Positions 51,850 through 61,223 of a stretch of DNA of 64,000 nucleotides are shown piece by piece. Within the stretch, counting starts at the first letter, position 1. Every line of letters starts with the position of its first letter. Source of the DNA: Bacteroidota bacterium (GTDB lineage Bacteria > Bacteroidota > Bacteroidia > 2-12-FULL-35-15); the NCBI GenBank assembly GCA_947504725.1, contig CANNHN010000010.1:1-64000 (forward strand), written 5' to 3'. Below the pieces are notes generated by a model that worked only from the letters and a program-made list of their open reading frames with translations, had not been told where the DNA came from and made no database searches. The translations under genes were made by a program, and so were the position numbers.

Positions 51850-52851
51850 ATGCAAACGAAACTAACTGAAGCATTATCAATTGATTTTCCAATGATTATG
51901 GCGCCTATGTTTTTGGTGAGCAACGAAGCAATGATAGTGGAAGGAATGAAAGGTGGGATAGCGGCAGCATTTCCAACTTTGAATTATAGAAATGAAAATG
52001 AATTAGAGCAGATCTTGGATAAATTGAATCTTGCAAAATCTGGACTTACAATAAAAGGAACGTATGGCGTTAATCTAATTGTGCAAAAAACGAATCCACT
52101 TTATGAAAAGCATCTTAAAATTTGTGTTGAGAAAAAAGTGCCTTTCTATATTACGTCTCTTGGGAGCCCGAAACAAGTGATTGAGAAAGCGCATAGTTAC
52201 GGAGCGAAGGTGTTTTGTGATGTAACCAATTTGGAACACGCACAAAAGTGTGCCGATTTAGGTTGTGATGGGTTTATTGCAGTTGGACAAGGTGCTGGTG
52301 GACATGCTGGTCCGAATCCATTACAAATTATTGTCCCAGCATTACAGAAAAAATTCCCAAACATACCCGTGATAGCTGCTGGAGGAATAGCAGATGGAGC
52401 TGGAATAGTATCGATGTTGGCTATTGGCGCTTCTGGAGTATCAATAGGAACAAGATTTATTGCAACTACTGAAGCGGGAGTAAGTCAGGATTATAAAAAT
52501 GCCATTGTTAGCTCTAAAATGACAGATATTGTTTTGACTGAAAAAATTTCTGGCACACCTTGTACTATTATTAATACTCCTTTCGCTAAAAAAATAGGAT
52601 ACAAGCAAAATTGGCTTGAACGAATGTTATCTAACAACTCTACTACAAAGAAGTATTTTAAAATGTGGGTGCAGATCAGTGGAATGAAAAAACTGGAGCA
52701 GTCAGTAAAGCCAGGGAACTATCAAACCTTGTGGTGTGCCGGACAAAGTGTAGAGTTAATTGATGATATTTTGCCTTGTGGCGAAATCATTAAAAGAATG
52801 AAAATAGAAGCAGCCGAAGCACATTCTAAGCTTAGCTCTTTCTTTAAATAG
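51850..52851 (+). CDS. NAD(P)H-dependent flavin oxidoreductase (nitronate monooxygenase-like)
   Basis: I chose the ATG at 51850 (MQTKLTEALSIDFPMIMAPM, 333 residues). The frame is open 22 codons upstream from a TTG, but that segment lies in the divergent promoter region. The TIM-barrel FMN motifs are visible: PMIMAPMFLVSN, FIAVGQGAGGHAGPNPLQI (with the catalytic-type His) and IPVIAAGGIADGAGIVSMLAIGASGVSIGTRF. Members oxidise alkyl nitronates or act as enoyl reductases (FabK-like); the substrate is not decided. Confidence 0.88.
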   Translation: MQTKLTEALSIDFPMIMAPMFLVSNEAMIVEGMKGGIAAAFPTLNYRNENELEQILDKLNLAKSGLTIKGTYGVNLIVQKTNPLYEKHLKICVEKKVPFYITSLGSPKQVIEKAHSYGAKVFCDVTNLEHAQKCADLGCDGFIAVGQGAGGHAGPNPLQIIVPALQKKFPNIPVIAAGGIADGAGIVSMLAIGASGVSIGTRFIATTEAGVSQDYKNAIVSSKMTDIVLTEKISGTPCTIINTPFAKKIGYKQNWLERMLSNNSTTKKYFKMWVQISGMKKLEQSVKPGNYQTLWCAGQSVELIDDILPCGEIIKRMKIEAAEAHSKLSSFFK

Positions 52852-52998
52852 AGCTTTTTTATTATTCATCGATATCTCCAAGTTTCCAGATTTTTCCAAA
52901 AGTTCAACACTGGCTTGAAAATTTGCACTTTTCAACAGCCATTAATCGATTTTGTTAATTAATTTATCGATGATTAACATAAATATAACGACAAATAT

Positions 52999-53028
52999 TT
53001 GTTTTGTATCAGAAAAGGAGTACTTTTG
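52999..53028 (+). promoter_or_regulatory. Bacteroidota-type promoter of the small lipoprotein gene
   Basis: TTG (52999-53001, within ATTTG), a 19-base spacer and TActTTTG (53021-53028) match the consensus exactly. The ATG is 31 bases beyond the -7 box. Confidence 0.68.
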
Positions 53029-53058
53029 CACTCTGAAATAACATAATAATTAAAAAAA

Positions 53059-53454
53059 ATGAAAAATTTATTTGTTTGTTTTGCTTTATTGGTAAGTGTT
53101 TTAACGGTTTCTTGCTCGAAAGAGAATGAAGTGAAGCCTCAAACTGCTGCGGTTTCTTCAACAGTTAATATAGAATACAAAATTCAGAATATATCAGGAC
53201 TAGTTGGTGTTGATTATATTGCTCCAAATGCTAGCGGAGTATTGGAAGTAATGCACATGGATGTTAATCGTACAGAACAATCTATCAGCTTCAGCTATAC
53301 AAGTACAACTTTAAATCCTTATTCAGTTACTGCTTATAATGTGAACCCATCTAACGATGTAGTTCAAGTTCAAATATTTGTTAATGGTGTATTGAAAGCT
53401 GAACATTCAGTAACTGCGCCAGGACAAAGCGCTGTTGCCAAAGGCAATTTTTAA
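53059..53454 (+). CDS. Small lipoprotein of unknown function
   Basis: The product is 131 residues. The signal peptide ends in a lipobox (LTVSC, Cys at residue 19). After a short linker (SKENEVKPQTAAVS), the mature part is a small strand-rich domain (STVNIEYKIQNISGLVGVDYIA, SYTSTTLNPYSVTAYNV, VQVQIFVNGVLKAEHSV). It is likely in the periplasm or at the outer membrane. It has its own promoter and terminator, so it is a single-gene unit; no function can be given. Confidence 0.8.
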   Translation: MKNLFVCFALLVSVLTVSCSKENEVKPQTAAVSSTVNIEYKIQNISGLVGVDYIAPNASGVLEVMHMDVNRTEQSISFSYTSTTLNPYSVTAYNVNPSNDVVQVQIFVNGVLKAEHSVTAPGQSAVAKGNF

Positions 53455-53496
53455 TAATTAGATTTAGTTTAGAGAGATTTTGTCTAATTTAGAGAG

Positions 53497-53527
53497 ACCC
53501 GTTACAGAAATGTAGCGGGTTTTTTCT
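53497..53527 (+). terminator. Rho-independent terminator after the lipoprotein gene
   Basis: ACCCGTTACA pairs with TGTAGCGGGT around a 4-base loop and is followed by TTTTTTC. Just upstream a short direct repeat TTTAGAGAGA occurs twice (53467 and 53488). Confidence 0.8.
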
Positions 53528-53628
53528 TTTTACAATAACAAATGTTTTGTCAAGATTATTATTTTCTAACATTTCTAGATTTTCCCCTTTTTTATTTTAT
53601 TTTTAGGAAAGATTAATCCCGAAGAATT

Positions 53629-56244
53629 ATGGCTAAAAATTATAAGTTAAAAGAGGTGAAGGTCTATTCATCTGATGAGTGGATGGCTAATTCTACAAAA
53701 AAGTATCGTGCCGTTTTTGATAAAATGGAAACTACGTATTTGAGAACAGAATTTTCGTTTTACAATAAATTATTTGATGAGGCAGAATGGAATGCTAAAG
53801 TTACGTTGAAAGCAATTTCATTGGATGGGACAACTCGAAAAGAATTATGTTCGATAGATTCAACCATTACAATTAAGATAGATGAAAATATTGTGTACGT
53901 TCGTGATGGTTGGGGGACTCCAAATGAAGGAACTTTTTGGTTTAAAGGAGATTATCTGTGGGAAGCATATATCGATAATGAATTAGTTGGTTCTAAAAAA
54001 TTCTTTGTCGAAGACGTTGGGAAAGTAACAACATCTTTCAATCCTTATTTTACTGTCGAATCTGTAAAGCTGTATTCAGGCCCGTTTGATGGTTGGAACA
54101 TCACCAACAGAACGTATTATAAAAAGCTTGATAGAAGTAAAACCCCCTATTTGTGGGTTGAATTCAAAATAAAAACAAAAACTTCTTCAGATTGGAATTA
54201 CGAATTCTTTTTTAATTTTTACGATGATGCAGGCCAAGCGAAAGGGCAGAGTATGCGTAGCAGCGTAATCGAAAAAGGAAAACAAGACACAATTTTTGTA
54301 ATTGATGCTGGTTGGGGAAGCGATTCTGCTGGTTCATGGAAAGATGACAAATATACAGTAGAGATTGTTTTTATGGATACACTTGTTGCTCTTATTCCTT
54401 TTGAAATGGGTGATGTTGCGGAAGAAGGAGAGATGACTCCGCTTGTTTCTGCCGAACAAGCTTTGCAAACTGTTGCTTCAGTGACAACTACTCCTGTTGA
54501 AGAAGAAACTACAGAACAGCTACTTGCAAAAATTGATGAGTTAGTAGGAATGGAAGAAGTGAAAAAAAACATTAAAGACCATATCAATTATATCAACTTT
54601 ATAAAATTACGTAAAGAAAAAGGGTTTGAAGATTCTGGGAAAATTAGTTTGCATAGTGTGTTTACTGGAAATCCAGGCACTGGAAAAACAACAGTGGTTA
54701 ATATGTTGGGGAAGCTCTATAAAAAGATGGGTTTGTTGAGTAAGGGCCATGTAAAGGAAGTAGATCGTTCGGATTTGGTTGCACAATATATCGGACAAAC
54801 AGCTCCGAAAGTCAAGAAGATTATTGAAGAAGCAAAAGGCGGAATTTTATTTATAGACGAAGCATATTCTTTAACGCGTGCGAAAGAAGATTCCAATGAT
54901 TTTGGGCAAGAAGTGTTAGAGATTTTGTTAAAAGAGATGAGCGATGGAACAGGCGATATTGCAATCATGTGTGCAGGTTATCCAAAAGAAATGCAAACTT
55001 TTATTGATTCAAATCCAGGATTAAAATCTCGTTTCACACATTATTTCCATTTCGAAGATTATATGCCAGAGGAAATGTTTTCGATTGCTGAATTGGCGGC
55101 AAAGAAAAAAGGTGTAAGTATTACTGAAGAAGCAAAAACATATATGAATGAAATGCTTGTGGAGGTTTATCGTAACCGTGATAATTCTTTTGGGAATGCA
55201 CGTTATGTGTATTCATTGGTTGATGAAGCAAAAATGAATTTAGGATTACGTTTGATGGTACATCCAAATGTAAATGATCTTACTAATGAAGTGCTTTCTA
55301 CAATTGAATTAGCAGACATGCAAAAAGTATTTGCTGCTCAAGGTAAAAAGAAATTAAGTTTAGAAGTAAACGAAAAATTATTGAAAGAAGGTTTGGCAGA
55401 GTTGAACGCATTAACAGGCATGAATTCTGTAAAAGAAGAAATAAATGAATTGGTAAAATTGGTACGTTTCTACAAAGAAACAGGAAGAGATGTGTTGAAT
55501 AAATTTTCGTTGCACAGTATCTTTACAGGAAATCCGGGAACAGGAAAAACAACTGTTGCTCGTATTGTTGCAAAAATTTACAAAGGCTTGGGGTTGTTAG
55601 AGCGGGGACATATTGTGGAAGTTGACAGAGAAGGATTGGTAGCTGGATTTGTTGGACAAACGGCTATTAAAACCGGAGAGAAAATTGAAGAAGCACAAGG
55701 TGGAATTTTATTCATTGATGAAGCATACGCTTTGGCAAATGGAGGAAACGGACATGATTTTGGACAAGAAGCCATTCAAGTAATTTTAAAACGTATGGAA
55801 GATTTGCGTGGACAGTTTGGAGTTATTGTAGCAGGTTATACTGATAACATGCATCAGTTTATTGAATCTAATCCCGGATTAAAATCTCGTTTTGATAGAA
55901 CATTTCATTTTACAGATTATGGAACAGAAGATTTGTATATAATTCTGCTTTCAATATTAGCAAAAGAAAAAATCACTCCAGATGCTGATTCGGAAGCACA
56001 TATGAAAGCATACTTTGCTCACTTACATAGTAACCGTGATAAACATTTTGGTAACGCAAGAATGGTTAGAGGTGTTGCTGGCGAAGCCATCAAAAATCAA
56101 AATTTACGATTGGCAGGAATGCCAGCTTCCGAAAGAACGCAAGCTCATTTGTCTACGTTAACTTTAGAAGATGTTAAAGAGTTTGAAATAAATACAAATG
56201 AGCGTGCAAAAGGAAGTAGTTTAGGATTTAAGATTGGTGGGTAG
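53629..56244 (+). CDS. AAA ATPase with two CbxX/CfqX modules and two N-terminal sandwich domains
   Basis: The protein is 871 residues. Residues 1-130 and 137-265 are two similar strand-rich domains: KLKEVKVYSS...RDGWGTPNEGTFWFKGDYLWE against TVESVKLYSG...DAGWGSDSAGSWKDDKYTVE. A linker is followed by AAA module 1 (about 300-560, Walker A GNPGTGKTT at 345-353, Walker B GGILFIDEAYSL) and module 2 (about 585-860, GNPGTGKTT near 634, Walker B GGILFIDEAYAL). Both are of the CbbX/SpoVK type, known for rubisco activation and protein remodelling. Each retains the Walker lysine and acid. No rubisco is present. The N-terminal pair may bind the substrate. Confidence 0.88.
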   Translation: MAKNYKLKEVKVYSSDEWMANSTKKYRAVFDKMETTYLRTEFSFYNKLFDEAEWNAKVTLKAISLDGTTRKELCSIDSTITIKIDENIVYVRDGWGTPNEGTFWFKGDYLWEAYIDNELVGSKKFFVEDVGKVTTSFNPYFTVESVKLYSGPFDGWNITNRTYYKKLDRSKTPYLWVEFKIKTKTSSDWNYEFFFNFYDDAGQAKGQSMRSSVIEKGKQDTIFVIDAGWGSDSAGSWKDDKYTVEIVFMDTLVALIPFEMGDVAEEGEMTPLVSAEQALQTVASVTTTPVEEETTEQLLAKIDELVGMEEVKKNIKDHINYINFIKLRKEKGFEDSGKISLHSVFTGNPGTGKTTVVNMLGKLYKKMGLLSKGHVKEVDRSDLVAQYIGQTAPKVKKIIEEAKGGILFIDEAYSLTRAKEDSNDFGQEVLEILLKEMSDGTGDIAIMCAGYPKEMQTFIDSNPGLKSRFTHYFHFEDYMPEEMFSIAELAAKKKGVSITEEAKTYMNEMLVEVYRNRDNSFGNARYVYSLVDEAKMNLGLRLMVHPNVNDLTNEVLSTIELADMQKVFAAQGKKKLSLEVNEKLLKEGLAELNALTGMNSVKEEINELVKLVRFYKETGRDVLNKFSLHSIFTGNPGTGKTTVARIVAKIYKGLGLLERGHIVEVDREGLVAGFVGQTAIKTGEKIEEAQGGILFIDEAYALANGGNGHDFGQEAIQVILKRMEDLRGQFGVIVAGYTDNMHQFIESNPGLKSRFDRTFHFTDYGTEDLYIILLSILAKEKITPDADSEAHMKAYFAHLHSNRDKHFGNARMVRGVAGEAIKNQNLRLAGMPASERTQAHLSTLTLEDVKEFEINTNERAKGSSLGFKIGG

Positions 56245-56296
56245 GGTTTCATTGTAGATTTTCAGATGATCACTGATGAATATTAAATAACGTAAT

Positions 56297-56767
56297 ATGC
56301 AATCAAAAGCAGTAACACCGGATGAATATATTGCTGAATTACCAGCTGATAGAAAAGAAGCAATGATAAAATTGCGGAAAGAGGTATTGAAAAATCTTCC
56401 GAAAGGTTTTAAAGAAACAATGGGTTACGGTATGATGGGTTATGTTGTTCCTCATTCAATTTTTCCTGCCGGTTATCATTGTAAACCTTCAGATCCATTA
56501 CCATTTGCAGGTTTTGCTAGTCAAAAAAACTTTATTGCATTTTACCACATGGGAATTTATTCTGACCCAAAACTGTTGAAATGGTTTTTGGCTGAATATC
56601 CCAAACATACTGATGCAAAACTGGACATGGGAAAAAGCTGTATCCGTTTTAAGAAATTAGAAAAAATTCCTTTCATATTATTCGGGGAGTTAATGAGTAA
56701 AATGACAGTGAAAGAATGGATTGAGAAGTATGAATCGATGTTGAAGGTCCCTTCAAAGAAGAAGTAA
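56297..56767 (+). CDS. DUF1801 protein
   Basis: The protein is 156 residues. YIAELPADRKEAMIKLRKEVLKNLPKGFKETMGYGMMGYVVP is the conserved N-terminal block of DUF1801 (YdhG-like). FASQKNFIAFYHMGIYSD and MGKSCIRFKKLEKIPF complete the small alpha/beta fold. The function is unknown; a metal- or protein-binding role is guessed in the family. It is 52 bases downstream of the AAA ATPase gene on the same strand. Confidence 0.85.
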   Translation: MQSKAVTPDEYIAELPADRKEAMIKLRKEVLKNLPKGFKETMGYGMMGYVVPHSIFPAGYHCKPSDPLPFAGFASQKNFIAFYHMGIYSDPKLLKWFLAEYPKHTDAKLDMGKSCIRFKKLEKIPFILFGELMSKMTVKEWIEKYESMLKVPSKKK

Positions 56768-56777
56768 ATAGTCTTCG

Positions 56778-57509
56778 TCAGAGTCGCATGCCTAAAGCAA
56801 ATACGATATGACTGTCTCTTATGTTCAGATTGTTTGTGTGATTATTTCCATCGTAATGCAATCTTGAAATTGAGTAACGATAGGTGAATTCAAAAAAGAC
56901 GGCTCTTCCTGAATCTCTAAAGTTATATTGAAGTCCGAGCCCGCCTTGATAAAAAGCATTCAATCCTTTTTGTAAACGTTGATTCTCAAAATCAACATTG
57001 TCTTTTGCATCATACACCGTTAATCCTGTTGTGTCGTTTGAAATAACGGAGTAAGAGCCAAAAATATATCTTGCTCCAATTCCTCCAAGAAAGTATGGTG
57101 TGTAGAAATGTTCTTTTTCTGAGTTGAAACAAATTTTTAACATCAAAGGTACTTGTACTTCTTGGATTCTTACTTCATGCAAATACGCGTAGCTTTCATC
57201 AAATATGTAAGTATAGGTATCCGCTTTGTAATAACCCTTAAACTTTAAGCCTTGATTAAAATAATCTAATCCGATTAAGATGTTTGTTTTTCTGCCTAAA
57301 AGAATTTCGCTTTTGTAGGATGCACAAAAACCAATTTGTGCTTTTGTTCCAGAAGTGTGTTTAGGATGATTCTTGTAAAATGATTTAACAGGAGCCACGC
57401 TCAAACGGTGTTTTACTTTCCATTTGCGGTAAGGTTGTCCGTCCTGTGCATTGAGATTGAAAGCAATTGCAAGGATGAATAAAAAGGTATATGTTATTTT
57501 ACTTCTCAA
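56778..57509 (-). CDS. Outer-membrane beta-barrel protein
   Basis: The product is 243 residues with a signal peptide (residues 1-21, AFNLNAQ). The rest is alternating aromatic and polar strands (YKSEILLGRKTNILIGLDYFNQG, GAVFFEFTYRY-like ends), closing in SHIVFALGMRL, a typical terminal strand. It is an 8-10 strand porin-like barrel of the PF13568 kind. It directly abuts the amidohydrolase gene (57509/57510), so it belongs to the same transcript. Confidence 0.82.
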   Translation of the reverse strand: MRSKITYTFLFILAIAFNLNAQDGQPYRKWKVKHRLSVAPVKSFYKNHPKHTSGTKAQIGFCASYKSEILLGRKTNILIGLDYFNQGLKFKGYYKADTYTYIFDESYAYLHEVRIQEVQVPLMLKICFNSEKEHFYTPYFLGGIGARYIFGSYSVISNDTTGLTVYDAKDNVDFENQRLQKGLNAFYQGGLGLQYNFRDSGRAVFFEFTYRYSISRLHYDGNNHTNNLNIRDSHIVFALGMRL

Positions 57510-59285
57510 TTATTTGTTTGAATAAACTTTTTCACCATTCAGATACGTAAAAATTACTTTTGTTTTTGGAACTTCATCTATGTTACAATTCATAATATCA
57601 TTTTCCATTATTACAAAATCAGCAAATTTTCCAATTTCAATACTTCCTTTTTCTTTTTCTTCAAAGTTAGCATAAGCTCCCCAAATAGTCATTCCGCGTA
57701 TTGTGTTTTCTCTCGAAAGGGCATTCTCCATTTGAAAGCCACCTTCTGGAAATCCTTTTAAGTCTTTACGGGCAACTGCTGCATAAAACGTATACATCGG
57801 ATTAATATTCTCTACGGGGAAATCTGTTCCCAGAGCAATCACGCCAGATGCTTTTAGTAAATCGTTGTAAGCATACGCATATTTTACTCGCTCTTGTCCT
57901 AATCTATCTTTTGCCCAATACATATCGGATGTAGCATGAGTAGGTTGAACGGATGGAATTATTCCAGAATAAAATTTAAAATCTTCTTTATTTAATACTT
58001 GAGCATGTTCAACTCTCCATCTATAATTAATAGGTGGAGGGCTTGCTGTGCTTTTTTCAATAAGTGTGTTTAAATAGGTGAGAGAAATTAATCTTGCTGC
58101 AGAATCTCCAATACAATGAGTGTTCATTTGAAACTTATTGTCTTTCATTAATGTAGCTGCACTATCATAATGTTCTGGTTTACTTAATAAAAATCCTTGT
58201 CCTTCAGGTTTATCTGAATAGGGGTGAAGTAAACAGGCTCCTCTTGAACCAAGAGCTCCATCGGCATAAAATTTAAAAGAACAAACATTTAATCGCTCAG
58301 TTTTATAAGTGCCGTTTTTTAAATAATAATTCGCATTTTCTTTGTTATCAGTTAACATAGCATATATGCGCATTTTCAGTTCTCCATTTTTTTGGAGCTC
58401 ATCAATATTGTCAACAATGATTTTTTCTAGTCCAGCATCATCAACAGTTGTTAATCCAACAGCAAAACAATCTTTTTGTGCGGCAAGTAAAGCTGTTTTG
58501 ATAGATTCTTTTGATGGTTTTGGGATTTTAGTTTTAATGAGGTCTACAGCATTATCAATCAGAATTCCGCTTGGTATAGAAAGAGGATATTGAATTGGTT
58601 TTGTTTCCCCTCCGTATTCAAATTTCAACCAATCATATTTTTCTCCTTCTTCTTTTTTGATTAAATCAACTTCAATTACTCCGCCAGAAATTTTTGTGTC
58701 AATTCCAATGTTAGCTTTTTTAAGAGCAGTGCCGTTAGCAATGGCAGCATGCCCGTCAACTCGCTCTAGAAAAACAGGAGTGTTTGGAAATAATTTTTCC
58801 AATTCATAGCGCGTTGGATATTCTTTTACATTCCAATCGTTTTGATCCCAGCCGCGACCAACAATCCACTCCGATTTATTTGTTTTGGAGTATTCTACTA
58901 CTTTTTCAATTACTTCTTCAAATGATTTTGTTCCGACTAAATCCAATTCCTGCAGACCTTGTCCGTAGCCGTAAAAATGACAATGTGAATCGATGAAGCC
59001 AGGATAGACTGCTTTGCCCTCAGCATCAATCATTTCTTTCGCTTCGTATTTATTTAGGATATCTTCGTTTTTGCCAACAGCAACAAATTTCCCATCTTTA
59101 ATTGCAAAACTTTCTGCATTCGAAAAAGTTGAGTCAACTGTATAAACAAGAGCGTTGTGAACGATTAAATCAGCTTGTTGTTTTGATGAGCACGATACAA
59201 GTGTAATTAAGAAAATAATAGATGTACATCTCAAAAGTGTTGAGAAAAGTCTTGTGTCTTGATACTTGATACCTGATACTTTCAT
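57510..59285 (-). CDS. YtcJ-type amidohydrolase, lipoprotein
   Basis: The product is 591 residues. After a lipobox (ITLVSC) it has an amidohydrolase/metallo-dependent hydrolase fold: HNALVYTVDS, metal motif DSHCHFYGYG (HxH), WRVEHAQVL, and the late metal Asp in ALGTDFPVENINP. The YtcJ group hydrolyses amide or ring bonds; the substrate is unknown. The first 12 codons (MKVSGIKYQDTR) are a translation of the heptamer repeat at 59256-59280. A TTG at codon 18, giving a more usual lipoprotein signal (MRCTSIIFLITLVSC), may be the original start. It abuts the SDR gene with TAG-ATG. Confidence 0.86.
   Translation of the reverse strand: MKVSGIKYQDTRLFSTLLRCTSIIFLITLVSCSSKQQADLIVHNALVYTVDSTFSNAESFAIKDGKFVAVGKNEDILNKYEAKEMIDAEGKAVYPGFIDSHCHFYGYGQGLQELDLVGTKSFEEVIEKVVEYSKTNKSEWIVGRGWDQNDWNVKEYPTRYELEKLFPNTPVFLERVDGHAAIANGTALKKANIGIDTKISGGVIEVDLIKKEEGEKYDWLKFEYGGETKPIQYPLSIPSGILIDNAVDLIKTKIPKPSKESIKTALLAAQKDCFAVGLTTVDDAGLEKIIVDNIDELQKNGELKMRIYAMLTDNKENANYYLKNGTYKTERLNVCSFKFYADGALGSRGACLLHPYSDKPEGQGFLLSKPEHYDSAATLMKDNKFQMNTHCIGDSAARLISLTYLNTLIEKSTASPPPINYRWRVEHAQVLNKEDFKFYSGIIPSVQPTHATSDMYWAKDRLGQERVKYAYAYNDLLKASGVIALGTDFPVENINPMYTFYAAVARKDLKGFPEGGFQMENALSRENTIRGMTIWGAYANFEEKEKGSIEIGKFADFVIMENDIMNCNIDEVPKTKVIFTYLNGEKVYSNK
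59256..59280 (-). repeat. Solo end of the heptamer-iteron element
   Basis: Read on the minus strand it is AGTATCA, GGTATCA, AGTATCA, then AGACACAAG. The inner junction GTCTTGATAC (plus strand) is the same as at the right, gene-5' end of the element at 42057-42492, while the left end of that element lacks it. No four-helix-bundle gene is nearby, so this is a relic or an independent copy of that end. Confidence 0.75.
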
Positions 59286-60047
59286 CTATTTACGAAGTGT
59301 AGTTGTTGCATTTGCTTGAACTGTCGGCATTATAACTATGTCGTTGATGTTTACATGTGGCGGACGAGTTGCTACCCAATACACTGTTTCAGCAATGTCT
59401 TCTGGTAGTAGTGGTTGTAATCCTTTGTAAACATTTTTTGCTCTTTCTTCATCTCCATTAAAACGAACAATAGAAAATTCTGTTTCCACCATTCCAGGAT
59501 TAATTGCTGTTACTTTAATATTGTGAGAAAGTAAATCAATTCGCATTCCTTTGCTCAGTGCATCTACTGCATGCTTGGTTGCGCAATACACATTTCCGTT
59601 GGCATACACTTCTTTTCCAGCAATGGAACCAATGTTGATGATATGTCCGTAACCATTGTTGATCATAATGGGAGCAATGTTGCGTGTCATGTAGATTAAT
59701 CCTTTGATGTTGGTATCAATCATACGTTCCCAATCATTTACATTTCCTTCTTGAATGGTGTTTAATCCAGCTGCTAATCCGGCATTGTTTAATAGCACAT
59801 TGATTCTTTTCCAGTGATCAGGAATTGAACTAATCACCGTTTCTACTTCATTTAAATTGCGCACATCAAAATTTAATACAAGTACATCAATAGCATAAGT
59901 CGATTTGAGGTATTGAGAAAATTCATCCAAGCGTTCTTTTCTTCTGCCAGTAATAATAATATTATAACCATTCTTTGCGAATAGTTCAGCACTTGCTTTT
60001 CCTATCCCCGCAGTTGCGCCAGTAATGAATGCTATTTTATTGTCCAT
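59286..60047 (-). CDS. SDR-family NADP-dependent oxidoreductase (YdfG-like)
   Basis: I chose the ATG at 60047 (MDNKIAFITGATAGIGKASAELF, 253 residues). The frame is open to 60077, but a TAtaTTTG box at 60077-60084 places the transcript start downstream of that codon. The cofactor motif TGATAGIG and the active-site YCATKHAVDALSKG (YxxxK) are intact, with NNAGLAAG and INIGSIAG. It belongs to the 3-hydroxy acid/serine dehydrogenase-like cluster. The substrate is unknown. Confidence 0.9.
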   Translation of the reverse strand: MDNKIAFITGATAGIGKASAELFAKNGYNIIITGRRKERLDEFSQYLKSTYAIDVLVLNFDVRNLNEVETVISSIPDHWKRINVLLNNAGLAAGLNTIQEGNVNDWERMIDTNIKGLIYMTRNIAPIMINNGYGHIINIGSIAGKEVYANGNVYCATKHAVDALSKGMRIDLLSHNIKVTAINPGMVETEFSIVRFNGDEERAKNVYKGLQPLLPEDIAETVYWVATRPPHVNINDIVIMPTVQANATTTLRK

Positions 60048-60123
60048 AAATGTATTTCTAATGAAATTGTGTTTCACAAATATACGATTTTGAAAGTCAA
60101 TAAAGAAGTGGGAAATGTGCTAG

Positions 60124-61209
60124 TTATTTATTCATAAACTCACAGATGAGGCGGTGAAAATGGTGGGTGCCAGTCTCACGAGCTGGAGAATACCTTCCGT
60201 TTGTATAAAAGCGAGAACGAACACCTTTTTGCACATTTTCTACTACCGCTTCGTCTTCACGCTCTACTTTATCCAACATGTTACCTGCACCTTGGTCGAG
60301 TTTGGATTCGTCATAAATATAGGTAAGGAACGAAACTTTGGTTAATTGTGTTCCCATCGGTTTGATAATATTTACCGATAATCCCCATGGATAAAAATTG
60401 AACATGATGTTTGGGAAAATCCAATAATAGTATGCTGCAACTTGCTTTCCATAATCAGGAGAATCTTTTGGTAAATCAAAAACATCATCTCCGCCTTTTG
60501 AAAGTGCTAATTGTAAATTGGAATAGCGATAAAGTTCAGTAGTATATGTTCCGTAATCGATCACGCTGTTTAATGAATTATGAATAAACGGAATGTGAAA
60601 CCCTTCCAAATAATTTTCGCAATACAATGCCCAATGTGCTTTTACAAGATAATCGCGCGAACGAGTTGGTTCCAGTTTGTATTGATTGATTGGTAAAAAA
60701 GATAATCGCTTTTTCATTTCTCCAATCGCATCATCCAATTTCATTTCAGGAGTGATGGATGCAAAAATTAATTTTTCCCAAACACCGAATGGAACTTTTG
60801 CCAAATCATCTTTTTCGGTTGGAAAACATTGTACATTTTCAAATTCGGGCATTTGCTTGAATTTGCCACTCAGTTCGAATCTGCGACCATGGTATTTGCA
60901 ACGAATTTGACTTTCTGTACAGGAATGTTCTACTAAAATATTTCCACGATGTGTGCAAACATTGGAAATGCAATTAAGTGTATCGTCTTTATCTCGAACC
61001 AAAAGAATTGGTTCATCCATAAATCCAGGAAGAATGGTATGTGGCACTAATAGGTTCGATAATTTTATTTCATAGGTATCACCTATAAATTGCCAAGTCT
61101 TCGCAAATATTTTTTCTTTAGACAATAGAAAACTTTCTTCGGAAGTGTAAAACTCCGAATCGATTGTAGAGGCTTTTGTTATGTCTTCGTCAACGAAAAA
61201 TTTTTTCAT
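60124..61209 (-). CDS. Rieske non-haem iron oxygenase, alpha subunit
   Basis: The protein is 361 residues. The Rieske cluster ligands are Cys85-x-His87 and Cys104-xx-His107. The mononuclear iron site is ENYLEGFHIPFIH with His205 and His210. Such enzymes hydroxylate or demethylate aromatic or quaternary-amine substrates. The length and the single-subunit plan suggest the carnitine/choline/stachydrine type rather than naphthalene-type enzymes, but this is a guess. No reductase or ferredoxin gene is adjacent. It lies 14 bases downstream of the permease gene. Confidence 0.88.
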   Translation of the reverse strand: MKKFFVDEDITKASTIDSEFYTSEESFLLSKEKIFAKTWQFIGDTYEIKLSNLLVPHTILPGFMDEPILLVRDKDDTLNCISNVCTHRGNILVEHSCTESQIRCKYHGRRFELSGKFKQMPEFENVQCFPTEKDDLAKVPFGVWEKLIFASITPEMKLDDAIGEMKKRLSFLPINQYKLEPTRSRDYLVKAHWALYCENYLEGFHIPFIHNSLNSVIDYGTYTTELYRYSNLQLALSKGGDDVFDLPKDSPDYGKQVAAYYYWIFPNIMFNFYPWGLSVNIIKPMGTQLTKVSFLTYIYDESKLDQGAGNMLDKVEREDEAVVENVQKGVRSRFYTNGRYSPARETGTHHFHRLICEFMNK

Positions 61210-61223
61210 GAGTATTTTGAAAA

